Assembly (NCBI GenBank): GCA_016926475.1
Contig: JAFGON010000023.1
Coordinates: forward strand, 5,910 to 69,909
Direction of reading: 5' to 3'
Length of the DNA: 64,000 nucleotides
From: a candidate division WOR-3 bacterium
GTDB taxonomy: Bacteria; SDB-A
In this document: positions 25,964 to 34,660 of the stretch, piece by piece
Layout: the number at the start of each line of letters is the position of its first letter
Position numbering within the stretch: position 1 is the first letter of the stretch
Program-made: the position numbers and the translations under genes
Notes under the pieces: generated by a model
The model's database searches: none
The model's input: the letters and a program-made list of their open reading frames with translations, nothing else
What the model was told of the DNA's origin: nothing

Positions 25964-26425
25964 TCAGTATTTGATGATTCTGGCAATGCCGGTAGCGGGA
26001 ATTACTTTTATGGAAAGCCTTCTCGTGCCGCTCTCAATCATGACAGAATCTCTCGGAGACGAACCGAGAGAAAGAGAAAGAGATCCGGTTGGAAGAAAAA
26101 AAATCTCCGAATACTGGCCGGAATTGAGAGTGACGTTGCTCGGAATATCCCCTTTGATGTCGAGACTCGTCGCCGATCCTCCGACACCTCCCTGCCATTT
26201 GCAGACTTCATAACGCCCCGCAGTCGTGTTGAATCTTACGAGAGTCGTATCTGCTTTTGTTATAGCGAGCTCTCTCGCCTCCTTGACGGCCCCGACGACC
26301 TGCCTTGTCGCCCTGTCGACTTTGTCGTTTAAAACTCTGACAAAAGGAATCGATATTGAGACTATCAGCCCCATCAGCACGACCACGACCATCAATTCTA
26401 TTATCGAAAAACCCTTTTTAGACAT
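25964..26425 (-). CDS. FimT/GspH-type minor prepilin
   Basis: 153 residues and the first gene of the pilus operon. The prepilin motif KKGFSIIELMVVVVLMGL is followed by a GspH/FimT-like domain (VVGAVKEARELAITKADTTLVRF, then an Ig-like sheet ending in ATGIARIIKY). GGGAGGG lies before the ATG. A sigma-54-type promoter sits 37 bases upstream. Confidence 0.85.
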   Translation of the reverse strand: MSKKGFSIIELMVVVVLMGLIVSISIPFVRVLNDKVDRATRQVVGAVKEARELAITKADTTLVRFNTTAGRYEVCKWQGGVGGSATSLDIKGDIPSNVTLNSGQYSEIFFLPTGSLSLSLGSSPRDSVMIESGTRRLSIKVIPATGIARIIKY

Positions 26426-26461
26426 TTATCCCTCCCATTATCTGTAAACATTTATAGGTAT

Positions 26462-26477
26462 AGCAAAACCTTTGCCA
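26462..26477 (-). promoter_or_regulatory. Sigma-54 (-24/-12) promoter of the pilus operon
   Basis: On the minus strand TGGCAAAGGTTTTGCT matches the RpoN consensus (TGGCA, six bases, TTGCW), with exactly ten bases between the invariant GG and GC. The predicted transcript start near 26451 leaves a leader of about 26 bases with a GGGAGGG ribosome site before the FimT-like ATG. Pilin genes are classic sigma-54 targets. Confidence 0.85.
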
Positions 26478-26551
26478 TAAAACTTGATTTTTATAAACCA
26501 CAAAATAATGTGGCATATCATAAAAAGGTTTTTTTTTGTGTATAAATATTG

Positions 26552-26585
26552 TGAAAATATTTTCAAGTTGTGAAAATATTTTCAC
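26552..26585. promoter_or_regulatory. Tandem palindromes, probable enhancer-binding-protein sites
   Basis: Two copies of the 14-bp perfect palindrome TGAAAATATTTTCA (26552-26565 and 26571-26584), centres 19 bp apart; the second extends to GTGAAAATATTTTCAC (26570-26585). They lie about 105-130 bases upstream of the predicted sigma-54 start, the usual place for NtrC/PilR-type activators. No such activator is encoded in this window. Confidence 0.7.
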
Positions 26586-26592
26586 ATTGCAG

Positions 26593-26633
26593 AAAAAAAA
26601 CAAAGGAGAGTCCTGCTGTATAGTAGGACTCTC
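26593..26633 (-). terminator. Intrinsic terminator of the RND efflux operon
   Basis: A 12-bp stem with one G-T pair (GAGAGTCCTGCT / AGTAGGACTCTC, loop GTAT, 26606-26633) is followed on the minus strand by a run of eight T residues (26600-26593). It lies 25 bases past the RND gene stop. Confidence 0.85.
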
Positions 26634-26657
26634 TAAAAATTTCCTAAATTGCTTTAC

Positions 26658-29600
26658 TCAATCGCTTTCTGTTATGTCTACCGGTTCCAAATCATGGGGC
26701 ATTTTACCTGCCTTGTTGATAAAAGAATAGACAACCGGAATTACTAACAGGGTCAAAAGGGTTGCAAAGAGAAGACCGAAAATTATCGGCCATACCATCG
26801 GTCCCCAGAATTTATATTTCATACCAATTCCGAGGGCGAGCGGAAGCATTCCTCCCATCGTCGTCACGGAAGTCATTAGAATTGGCCTTAATCTGACAGG
26901 GCCTGCTTTTCTTAGAGCTTGGTATATCGGCATGCCGTCTTTCCTCAGCTTGTTTGTGTATGTGACAAACACAATAGCGTCGTTTACAACTATTCCTACC
27001 AGCGCGATAGTCCCAATGAAAGGCATCACTCCGAAGTGGTTTCTCGTTATCAAAAGACTGAGAAGAACCCCGATTATGGAAAATGGAACCGTGAACATAA
27101 TTACAAATGGATGTGAAAGAGATTGAAACTGGATGACCATGATTAGATAAATCAGCGCCACACCGATTAAAAGAGCAATTCCAAGACCGCCGAAGTCTTC
27201 CTCCATCTGCTGTTTGTCACCGGTTATGTTTATCGTGTAACCTGGCGTCTGCAGAGAATCGATGAAAGGTTCGAGTTTTTTTATTACATCGAACGCGAGA
27301 ACGCCGTATACATCCGAACTCACCGTGACCTGCCTCATTCCATCGACCCTGTTTATCTGAGAAAACCCCGACGTCACGTTTATGTCGGCGACTTGCTCGA
27401 GCGGAACTGTTGAACCCGACGCCGTGGGCACTGGAAAAGACCTTAGGACATCAAGCGTTTTGTCGCTTTCCTCAAGTTCTACCCTGACTTTGACCTTGTC
27501 GTCTCCGATGTTCATTTCCGTAGCGTCTGTTCCGTTGAAGGAAACAGAAACGGGCTGAACAATGTCCGCAGGGGTGACCCCGTAATAAGCGGCTTCTCTT
27601 CTTTTGATTATGACTTCGACCTCTGGAGAGCCCGATCCGAAATCGTCTTTCACGTTGCGAGTTCCTTCCTGCTGACGGAGAAACTGCTTTATTTTGTAGG
27701 CTATGTCCATCAAAACGTCTATGTTGTCACCTTTGATTTCAACCGTGATCGGCGCACCTGAAGGCGGCCCCATGGATTCGCCTCTCATTTCGACTCTTGC
27801 CTCCGCAATTTCGTGCTTTATCGAATCGATTTTTGCAAGCAAAATTTCTCTGACTTCTATGTCTTTTTTGCCGGAGTTCTCAAACAATCGGACTTCTATC
27901 TGAGCGGTATTCCCGCTGACGTTTGAAGTGTACTTTTCGACCTCGGGTATCTGAGCGATCAGGGCTTCAATCTTCTTTGAAATTTCGTCGATGTCCTCGG
28001 TGGGCGTGCCGGTTGGAACAGAGACGTTGACCGTGAACTGATCAAAACCGCTTGAAGGCCAAAGCTCGAAACCAACAACCGGAAGAAGAGCAAGAGACAG
28101 GATAAAAGCGGTCCCGGCGAATATAAGCGTTTTCACCCTGTGGTCGAGCGCCCAGTCGAGTATTTTCCTGTAGGTTCTCATTACTCTGGAGTTCACCCAC
28201 CTGTCTCTTCTCTTGGCTGCTTTACTGTGATATATGAGGAATTTTGAAGCCACTGCAGGAATAACTAAATGGTCGACGAGAATAGACGAGGACAGGGCTA
28301 TAATCACCGTTATCGGGATCAATTTCATGAATTCGCCGGTCACTCCCCTTATCATGAACATTGGGAAAAATGCGGCCATCGTTGTAAGGGCAGACGCGAG
28401 AATTGCGCCTCCCGTTTCGTCAATGCCTTTTCTGGCGGCGGTCATTTTATCGTATCCGTATTCCAGATACCTGTATGTGCTCTCTATGACAATAATGGCC
28501 CCGTCCACTATCATGCCGACCAGAAGTATCATCGAGAAGAGAGACATGTTGTTCAATGAGTAACCCAGCAAAAACAAAGCTGCAAAAGATGTGCTTATTA
28601 TCAGCGGAATGGAGATCATCACGAGCACGGCGTTTCTCCACCCTACACCTAAAACCAATATCAAAATTACAAGAATGGATCCGAATATCGCGTTTTGCTT
28701 GAGCTGGTTAAGGTTTTCGTTTATGTAATCTGACTGGTCAAAGGTTATGTCGAAGGAGATTCCCAGGGGAAGATTTTCCCGGATTATCTCGAGCTCTTCC
28801 CTGATTCTTTTGGAAATTCCGATTGTGTTGCCGTTTGTTTTCTTGTATATGGCGAGCGTCACCGAAGGGTGGCTGTTGAAACGTGAATATGACGTCGCCT
28901 TCTCTAGTGTGTCGAGAACCGTAGAAATATCGGACAAATAGACCGGACCGTTAGCAGTAACCGTTATCACGGTGTTTTCAATATCCTCCTTGGAACGATA
29001 GGCGCCGAGGACTCTGAGGGTGTAGTCTTTCTCTCCGAGATTGATGCTGCCTGCCGGAAGATCTATGTTCGAACTGTTTATCCTTCCTATGATGAGTGGA
29101 ATCGTCAGCCCGTATTCCCTGAGCTTGTCCTCTCTGAGCAGGACCATGAACTGCCTTTCTCTTCCGCCGAATACGTCGACCCTCGAAACACCGCTGATGC
29201 CTTCGAAAATGGGGGCGATGTCGTCCGCGTATCTTTTCAGGTTTTCATATGAGGTCTTATCCCCATTCTCGCTTTTGAGAGTCAGGAAAATCACGGGCAT
29301 TTCGCTGAGTTTTATATCCCGAATTATAGGATCCATTGCGTCTTCAGGAAACTCGTGCTTTACTCTGTTGATTATCTCTTCTATGTCTCTCTTTGCATCG
29401 TCGTTATCGACTCCTATGTCAAATTCATACCAGATCTGAGCTCCGCTATTTGAAGAGTATGAATAGACATGTTTGAGGTCTTCAATTCCTCTGGAGTCCT
29501 CTTCTACGATTTTTGAAATCTGCTTTTCAACCTCTTCCGGGGCGGCTCCAGGGTAGGGAATCGTCACCGAAATCCAAGGGATGTTGACATCGGGGACGAG

Positions 29601-29705
29601 TTCAACAGGTATTGAAAAATAAGCGTAAACACCGAAGAGAGCAGCTGCTATCGCGACGATAAAAACAGTCAAACTCGAAGAAATTGCCAGCTGGGATATC
29701 TTCAT
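26658..29705 (-). CDS. RND efflux pump inner-membrane transporter (HAE1/AcrB-like)
   Basis: 1015 residues with the AcrB layout: TM1, a large porter/docking loop, TM2-6, a second loop, TM7-12. In TM4 the proton-relay region reads GMIVDGAIIVIEST, so only the first of the two Asp residues of AcrB is kept. Other family blocks are YPGAAPEEVEKQ, DITFDQSDYI and a C-terminal GIVVNDAIVF. It should extrude lipophilic or toxic compounds through the TolC-like channel. Its ATG overlaps the adaptor stop (ATGA). Confidence 0.93.
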   Translation of the reverse strand: MKISQLAISSSLTVFIVAIAAALFGVYAYFSIPVELVPDVNIPWISVTIPYPGAAPEEVEKQISKIVEEDSRGIEDLKHVYSYSSNSGAQIWYEFDIGVDNDDAKRDIEEIINRVKHEFPEDAMDPIIRDIKLSEMPVIFLTLKSENGDKTSYENLKRYADDIAPIFEGISGVSRVDVFGGRERQFMVLLREDKLREYGLTIPLIIGRINSSNIDLPAGSINLGEKDYTLRVLGAYRSKEDIENTVITVTANGPVYLSDISTVLDTLEKATSYSRFNSHPSVTLAIYKKTNGNTIGISKRIREELEIIRENLPLGISFDITFDQSDYINENLNQLKQNAIFGSILVILILVLGVGWRNAVLVMISIPLIISTSFAALFLLGYSLNNMSLFSMILLVGMIVDGAIIVIESTYRYLEYGYDKMTAARKGIDETGGAILASALTTMAAFFPMFMIRGVTGEFMKLIPITVIIALSSSILVDHLVIPAVASKFLIYHSKAAKRRDRWVNSRVMRTYRKILDWALDHRVKTLIFAGTAFILSLALLPVVGFELWPSSGFDQFTVNVSVPTGTPTEDIDEISKKIEALIAQIPEVEKYTSNVSGNTAQIEVRLFENSGKKDIEVREILLAKIDSIKHEIAEARVEMRGESMGPPSGAPITVEIKGDNIDVLMDIAYKIKQFLRQQEGTRNVKDDFGSGSPEVEVIIKRREAAYYGVTPADIVQPVSVSFNGTDATEMNIGDDKVKVRVELEESDKTLDVLRSFPVPTASGSTVPLEQVADINVTSGFSQINRVDGMRQVTVSSDVYGVLAFDVIKKLEPFIDSLQTPGYTINITGDKQQMEEDFGGLGIALLIGVALIYLIMVIQFQSLSHPFVIMFTVPFSIIGVLLSLLITRNHFGVMPFIGTIALVGIVVNDAIVFVTYTNKLRKDGMPIYQALRKAGPVRLRPILMTSVTTMGGMLPLALGIGMKYKFWGPMVWPIIFGLLFATLLTLLVIPVVYSFINKAGKMPHDLEPVDITESD

Positions 29706-30769
29706 TTTTCAACTCCGGGCATATATTCGGGACACATCAGGCAGTTTATAGGCGAACCGTCTTCTATGTAGTCCTGTCCCGCCACTATGACAGTGTCGCT
29801 GACACTTAGTCCTTCGAGAACGATACCGAAAGAATCGTTTATCTGTTCGATGGATATCACGGTTCTAAGAGCTATTCCCCCGGAAGCCTTGAATACAACA
29901 GTCTCTCCTTCCTGCATCAAGACCGACTTCAGAGGGACTATAATCGCTTCTTCGAATCTTCCTATTTCTATCTGAGCAATGCCGATCATGCCTGGAAGTA
30001 GCGTTTTATCTAGATTTGAACATATCACTTCGACAGTAAACTTGCCTGTCTGCCTGTCCGCAGCCGGATAAATTCTGTTCACTGTCCCACCAAATATCCT
30101 GTCCGGGAAGGCGTCCACGCATATTTCCACTGGAGACCCTTCTTGGATTTTAGTGACATTTTCAGAGCTGACGCTCAGTTTGATTTTTACAGTGTCCATG
30201 TCGGCTATTCCGAAATACGGCATGCCAGGACTTGCCATCTCCTGAGGGTCAATTCCCCTCGATGTTATGGTGCCGTCAAAAGGAGCTTTTATCACTGACC
30301 CCGACATCGCGGACTGGGCGAGCATGAGGCCGGACTGGGCGCTCTGAAAAGCAGTCTGCGCTGCTTGAAATTGAGACTGAGACACAAGCCCTGAATTGAA
30401 AAGTTCTTCTGTCCGACTGAAGTCGTCCTGAGCTTTTTGAAAAGAAGCCTGGGCTTGTATATAGTTCGCGTAAAAGTCCGTCCCTTCGAGTGACGCAATA
30501 ACGTCGTTTTTCTTCACATAGTCGCCAATTTCGACCGAGACGGAGAGCACTCTTCCCCCCGATTTAAACGATAGATCAACTTCCATCTGTCCTTCGATTC
30601 TTCCTGAGGACCGTATTTTGTCAACAAACAAACCTTTCTCTATCTGTATTGTTCTCACTGTCGAACTGAACGGATTTCTGTTGTTTTTCGGCTTTTTCGA
30701 GCAGCTCATTAAAAGAACAAGAACCGTTATTGAAACCAACACAAGGGCTTTAGAAGTATTACTTCTCAT
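29702..30769 (-). CDS. RND efflux membrane-fusion (adaptor) lipoprotein
   Basis: 355 residues with a lipoprotein signal (VLVLLMSCSKK). The split lipoyl domain is visible (GGRVLSVSVEIGDYVKKND and FDGTITSRGIDP), separated by an alpha hairpin of the type LFNSGLVSQSQFQAAQ, followed by beta-barrel and membrane-proximal domains. It bridges the RND pump to the TolC-like protein. The start lies inside the end of the tolC-type gene (11-base overlap) with GGGAGGAC as ribosome site. Confidence 0.92.
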   Translation of the reverse strand: MRSNTSKALVLVSITVLVLLMSCSKKPKNNRNPFSSTVRTIQIEKGLFVDKIRSSGRIEGQMEVDLSFKSGGRVLSVSVEIGDYVKKNDVIASLEGTDFYANYIQAQASFQKAQDDFSRTEELFNSGLVSQSQFQAAQTAFQSAQSGLMLAQSAMSGSVIKAPFDGTITSRGIDPQEMASPGMPYFGIADMDTVKIKLSVSSENVTKIQEGSPVEICVDAFPDRIFGGTVNRIYPAADRQTGKFTVEVICSNLDKTLLPGMIGIAQIEIGRFEEAIIVPLKSVLMQEGETVVFKASGGIALRTVISIEQINDSFGIVLEGLSVSDTVIVAGQDYIEDGSPINCLMCPEYMPGVEK

Positions 30770-32048
30770 ATAGTCCTCCCTCGGAGATAAAACTCGTCAA
30801 TACTCCCATAGAAGAGAGTAGTTTTGCGTAAGAAATATATATGCCGTAATAAGATGCTATTTCTGCGAGTTTCGCGCTTTCAAGCGTATTCATGGCTTCG
30901 AACAGCTCAAGAGAAGTCGCCAGTCCATTTTTGTACATTTTGTCTGTCAGTTCGTAAGCTTCCTGTGACGCCCGGACTGTTTTCAACGCGCTTTCGTATT
31001 GAAGCATTGCCCCTTTGACTTCTCTGTAGCTCTGTTCCGTGGAACTCAGGGTCTGCGCATGAGTGTCGAGAAGAGCCAATTCCGCCCCCCTGACTTGGGA
31101 GGAAGCGCTTGAGTAATCCTGTATTCTCGCCGTCCCCTGAAAGAGAGTCCAGCTCAGCTGAACTCCTCCGTAGTAATTTGGTTCGCCGAACTCCCAATTG
31201 TTTCCGGACCAATTGTAACCTGCAAACGCGCTTAAAGTCGGAGAGAACGAAGACATCACATTCGTTTTTCCCGCCTTTGCTGAAGAAAGCGACGCATACG
31301 CGATTTCCATGCTGGGTGAGGCTAGAGCTATTTTTAAGCAGCTGTCGAGTTCTGGAAGTTGGACATCCATAAAAACAGGTTCCACGACATTTATGCTGGT
31401 CTTTTCTATTTGCAGAATATCGCAAAGGGAATTGACCGCGTTTTCCAAATCGTTCTCGGCTTTTATAAGATTCGCCTCTTCTTGAGCTACCTGGACCTCC
31501 GACCTGGCGACGTCAAGGTTGGTCGCCATACCCACCCTCAGCATTTCCTGGGTCAAGTTTAGGTTGTCGTTAGCCATCTGAAGGGATTCTCTTGAAATTT
31601 TCAAGGATTTAGAAGCCTGAATAAGGCCCAAATATGAAGTCAGGATCCCCAGCGCTATTTGGTTTTGAGCAATTTCTCTGCCCTCCTGGGCTATTCTGAC
31701 AACAGACGAATTCAGGGCGACGTTTGCCAGTCTAGACCCTCCCGTGAAAAGAGGCAACGAAAGAGAAAATCCGGTCTGATGGGTTCCCTTTGCTCTTATC
31801 ACTACAGGATTTCCGTCTATTCCCGGCTGGGTTATTTCATCCGGATACCTTGTGTACGAAGAAGAAAACGACACCGTCGGCAGGAAATAAGAAAGCGACT
31901 TCCTGTAACCTGCTTTGGCTTGAAAAATTTCCTCGTCGGCTTCTCTTATGCTTACATTGTTTTCAAGAGCTATTGACATCGCCTCATCAAGGCTCAAAGT
32001 CAGGCCCGACTGAGAGGCTATCGCTAGTAGCAGCGCAATATATAACAC
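30759..32048 (-). CDS. TolC-family outer-membrane efflux protein
   Basis: 429 residues with a signal peptide and two OEP repeats of long helices (LSLDEAMSIALENNVSIREA start; ARSEVQVAQEEANLIKAEN; DKMYKNGLATSLELFEAMN). It forms the trimeric outer-membrane channel of the tripartite pump. It starts 10 bases after the TetR stop and overlaps the adaptor gene by 11 bases. Confidence 0.9.
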   Translation of the reverse strand: MLYIALLLAIASQSGLTLSLDEAMSIALENNVSIREADEEIFQAKAGYRKSLSYFLPTVSFSSSYTRYPDEITQPGIDGNPVVIRAKGTHQTGFSLSLPLFTGGSRLANVALNSSVVRIAQEGREIAQNQIALGILTSYLGLIQASKSLKISRESLQMANDNLNLTQEMLRVGMATNLDVARSEVQVAQEEANLIKAENDLENAVNSLCDILQIEKTSINVVEPVFMDVQLPELDSCLKIALASPSMEIAYASLSSAKAGKTNVMSSFSPTLSAFAGYNWSGNNWEFGEPNYYGGVQLSWTLFQGTARIQDYSSASSQVRGAELALLDTHAQTLSSTEQSYREVKGAMLQYESALKTVRASQEAYELTDKMYKNGLATSLELFEAMNTLESAKLAEIASYYGIYISYAKLLSSMGVLTSFISEGGLYEK

Positions 32049-32058
32049 TCCGCCTCCT

Positions 32059-32661
32059 TTATTCTTTTCTAAGTAAAACTCCGTTTTTAAAAATATTCAT
32101 TGCGTTATAAACTGATCCTTGACTAGAAATTTTTTTCTCCCGTTTAAGCCCCGGAGAAATAGATCTGAAAATCAAATCGAAAAACAAACTCATAAAAAAG
32201 AACGCTATTTCTTCCGTTTTTAAATCCTTTCGTACTTCTGTTGATTTTTTACCTTTTTCGACCAAATCGACGAGAAACTCATACAATTCCGTCTTCTTCA
32301 AATGGATTTCTTCGAAAAATCTCTGCCTGTTCTTGACTATGTTTGGATTGTGAAGTATGAAAATAATCCCCGCGTATTCTGGGTTTTTCTTGAAAAGCCA
32401 GACTGAAGATTTGATGATTTTTTCGCATGAAGTAAAAAAACCGTCCTTTTCATCGTAGTTTTTTTCAACACTGCCCTTCATGCAGTCTATGACAAACAAC
32501 ACGCTCTGAAGGAAAAGTTCTTCTTTGTCTTTGAAATAAAGATAAAGGGTTCCCTTGGCAAGTTCTGCTTCTTCGGCGATTTCGTCGAGGGTGACTTCTC
32601 CAAAGTATTTTTTTGAAATGACTTTTAATACAGCTCTGATAATTCTCGTTTTTTTGTCCAT
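32059..32661 (-). CDS. TetR/AcrR-family repressor of the efflux operon
   Basis: 200 residues. Residues 1-50 form the helix-turn-helix domain (FGEVTLDEIAEEAELAKGTLYLYFKDKEEL split over the usual positions). The C-terminal ligand domain has no assignable ligand. It is the first gene of the operon tetR-tolC-MFP-RND, and a perfect inverted-repeat operator lies between its promoter and its ATG, so it very likely represses itself and the pump. Confidence 0.9.
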   Translation of the reverse strand: MDKKTRIIRAVLKVISKKYFGEVTLDEIAEEAELAKGTLYLYFKDKEELFLQSVLFVIDCMKGSVEKNYDEKDGFFTSCEKIIKSSVWLFKKNPEYAGIIFILHNPNIVKNRQRFFEEIHLKKTELYEFLVDLVEKGKKSTEVRKDLKTEEIAFFFMSLFFDLIFRSISPGLKREKKISSQGSVYNAMNIFKNGVLLRKE

Positions 32662-32674
32662 TAATCCCTCTTTC

Positions 32675-32692
32675 TGACTGACCGTTCAGTCA
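32675..32692. promoter_or_regulatory. TetR operator (perfect inverted repeat)
   Basis: TGACTGA-CCGT-TCAGTCA, a perfect 7+7 inverted repeat, lies just downstream of the -10 box and 14 bases before the TetR ATG. The sequence closely resembles known AcrR/TetR-class operators of the TGACTGAC type. Confidence 0.85.
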
Positions 32693-32703
32693 AATTGAAA
32701 AGA

Positions 32704-32732
32704 AGAATAAATAAACATCGTGCCTTTGTCAA
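32704..32732 (-). promoter_or_regulatory. Sigma-70-type promoter of the tetR-efflux operon
   Basis: Minus strand: TTGACA (32732-32727), 17-base spacer, TATTCT (32709-32704). The TetR operator begins about 12 bases further on, where repressor binding would block transcription. Confidence 0.8.
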
Positions 32733-32752
32733 GAAAATTAGATAAAAATCGT

Positions 32753-32781
32753 TTGACTATTTTTGACTCCTGTTTTATCTT
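32753..32781 (+). promoter_or_regulatory. Promoter giving a leaderless methyltransferase mRNA
   Basis: TTGACT (32753-32758), 17-base spacer, TATCTT (32776-32781), then only six bases to the ATG at 32788. The transcript is expected to start at or within a base or two of the ATG, and no ribosome site is present. Confidence 0.65.
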
Positions 32782-32787
32782 ACATCT

Positions 32788-33435
32788 ATGAATTTCAGAG
32801 ACGAATCTTTCAGGCGTCTGATCCAGGACAAAGAAGCCCTTAAATACGAACTTCAAAACCAGCCGAAAAGCGAATTTCTCGCCCTTTTCATAAACGAGAT
32901 GGAAATATTCAAAGAGCGGAGGATTCTCGATTTTTTATGCGGAACCGGAATGTACTCGGTTTTTTTAGCTCAGATAAACAACCGGGTCATTGTCACAGAG
33001 ACATGTCCAGAAGCCATTCAAATTACGACTTTAAGGGCAAAACAGAACGAAATATCGCTTGAGTTCGCTCAAATCTCAGAATCTTTTGAGGTCAGCCTTC
33101 CCAAGAATGTCTTCAATGGAGCCACAATGATAGACTCCATCAACTATTTCAACGACTCTGAAGTGACGGCGATAATAAAAGAGTTGAACAGATTGTTGAT
33201 CAAAAACGGCTTTTTGTTTATAAACTTTCTTCCTGAAGAGCCAATCCCGACAAAATTCAAGTTCGAATTCAAAAGCGACGGAACTTTTATACTTCATGAG
33301 GGTCCTGACGAGGGAAAAGTTTTATATTTGAGGGACAGCAAAAAAATCGAGGCTTTCTTCAAAGAAGGCTTTGCTCTGGTAGACATTGAAGAGACAAAAA
33401 GCGGCATGAAAAAAGTTTTGGCGAAAAAAATATAA
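32788..33435 (+). CDS. Class I SAM-dependent methyltransferase, substrate unknown
   Basis: 215 residues. SAM-binding motif I is RILDFLCGTGMYSVF near residue 50; the acidic loop is VTETCPEA, and a motif-IV-like MIDSINYF follows. The rest fits a Methyltransf_25/11 type fold ending in an antiparallel strand (GFALVDIEETKSGMKKVLAKK). Substrate cannot be inferred from sequence or neighbours. It appears to be transcribed as a leaderless mRNA, divergent from the efflux operon. Confidence 0.8.
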   Translation: MNFRDESFRRLIQDKEALKYELQNQPKSEFLALFINEMEIFKERRILDFLCGTGMYSVFLAQINNRVIVTETCPEAIQITTLRAKQNEISLEFAQISESFEVSLPKNVFNGATMIDSINYFNDSEVTAIIKELNRLLIKNGFLFINFLPEEPIPTKFKFEFKSDGTFILHEGPDEGKVLYLRDSKKIEAFFKEGFALVDIEETKSGMKKVLAKKI

Positions 33436-33483
33436 TCTTTACAGAATCCGGTAGATTTCATACACTGAAGAAAGGCATAAGTT

Positions 33484-34638
33484 TTGAGGACAATATACCT
33501 GGACAACAGCGCGACGACGAAAACAGACCCCCTCGTCTTGTCGGAAATGTTACCGTATCTTGAAGAACTTTATCAGAATCCTTCCTCGGCTTACGAATCT
33601 GCATACAAAATAAGGGAAAGTATCGCGGTATCAAGACAAAAAATCGCTGATTTCATGGGTTGCGAACCAGACGAGATATTTTTCACTTCTGGCGGAACCG
33701 AGTCCATCAACCATTCTATTATTGGAACGGCGTCGCGTTTCGGACTCAAAGGAGGACATATATTGACATCCTCCATAGAGCACAGCGCCGTTTTTAACAC
33801 TTGCAAATACCTTGAAAATTTCGGCTTTGAGGTCACATACCTGCCGGTCGACGCGAATTGCGTCGTATCAGCAGAAGACTTCGAAAAGTCGCTGAGACAA
33901 GACACCGTCATAGCATCCATTATGGCGGCGAACAATGAAACGGGCGCGATTCAACCCATTGAAGAATTGGCCTTAATCGCCAGGAAAAAAGGCGTGATTT
34001 TCCACACTGATGCAGTTCAGGCTTTCGGTAAAGTTTTCTTTGACCTAAAAAAAACCCCCATTTCTCTTCTGTCATTTTCCGGGCACAAGATATACGCTCC
34101 GAAAGGAATAGGTGTTTTGTATAAAAGAAAAAACGTCACGATAGACCCTCTTCTGCACGGAGGACCTCACGAAAACAAGATGAGAGCAGGAACCGAAAAT
34201 GTCCCCGGAATTATCGGCATAGCAAAAGCGGTGGAACTGCTAAAAAGCGAAGATGCAGAAGAAAGAATCCGCGCCATGCGAGACGCCTTGTTCTTTAGGA
34301 TAAAAGAGGAAATCCCGGACATAAAAATCAACACTGCTGTTGGAAATTCAATTTACAACACCTTGAACGTATCCTTCAAATTCATCGAAGGCGAGAGCCT
34401 ATCGACTTTGCTGCAGCTCGACGGGATTGAAGTTTCAACGGGCTCTGCTTGCTCTTCGTCTTCTCTCGAACCTTCCCGCGTTCTTCTCGCGATGGGCTTG
34501 AGTCATGTCGACGCTCATGGCAGCGTCCGGTTCAGCTTTGGAAGATACAATTCTTTTGATGAAATTGACCCCACCGTTCAATCCCTTAAAGCGGCTGTCT
34601 CAAAACTCAGGCTGATCTCTCCATTAAAGAAGGATTGA
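33484..34638 (+). CDS. Cysteine desulfurase (NifS/IscS type)
   Basis: 384 residues from a TTG start (RTIYLDNSATTKTDP). PLP-binding features: the Lys in SFSGHKIYAPKGIGVLY, and FHTDAVQAFGK. The catalytic Cys is in VSTGSACSSSSLEPS. It supplies sulfur for Fe-S clusters (and possibly tRNA thiolation), and pairs with the scaffold gene 22 bases downstream. Which subgroup (IscS or NifS) cannot be settled by eye. Confidence 0.93.
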   Translation: MRTIYLDNSATTKTDPLVLSEMLPYLEELYQNPSSAYESAYKIRESIAVSRQKIADFMGCEPDEIFFTSGGTESINHSIIGTASRFGLKGGHILTSSIEHSAVFNTCKYLENFGFEVTYLPVDANCVVSAEDFEKSLRQDTVIASIMAANNETGAIQPIEELALIARKKGVIFHTDAVQAFGKVFFDLKKTPISLLSFSGHKIYAPKGIGVLYKRKNVTIDPLLHGGPHENKMRAGTENVPGIIGIAKAVELLKSEDAEERIRAMRDALFFRIKEEIPDIKINTAVGNSIYNTLNVSFKFIEGESLSTLLQLDGIEVSTGSACSSSSLEPSRVLLAMGLSHVDAHGSVRFSFGRYNSFDEIDPTVQSLKAAVSKLRLISPLKKD

Positions 34639-34660
34639 CCGGTAAAAAAGGAGACTTTTT

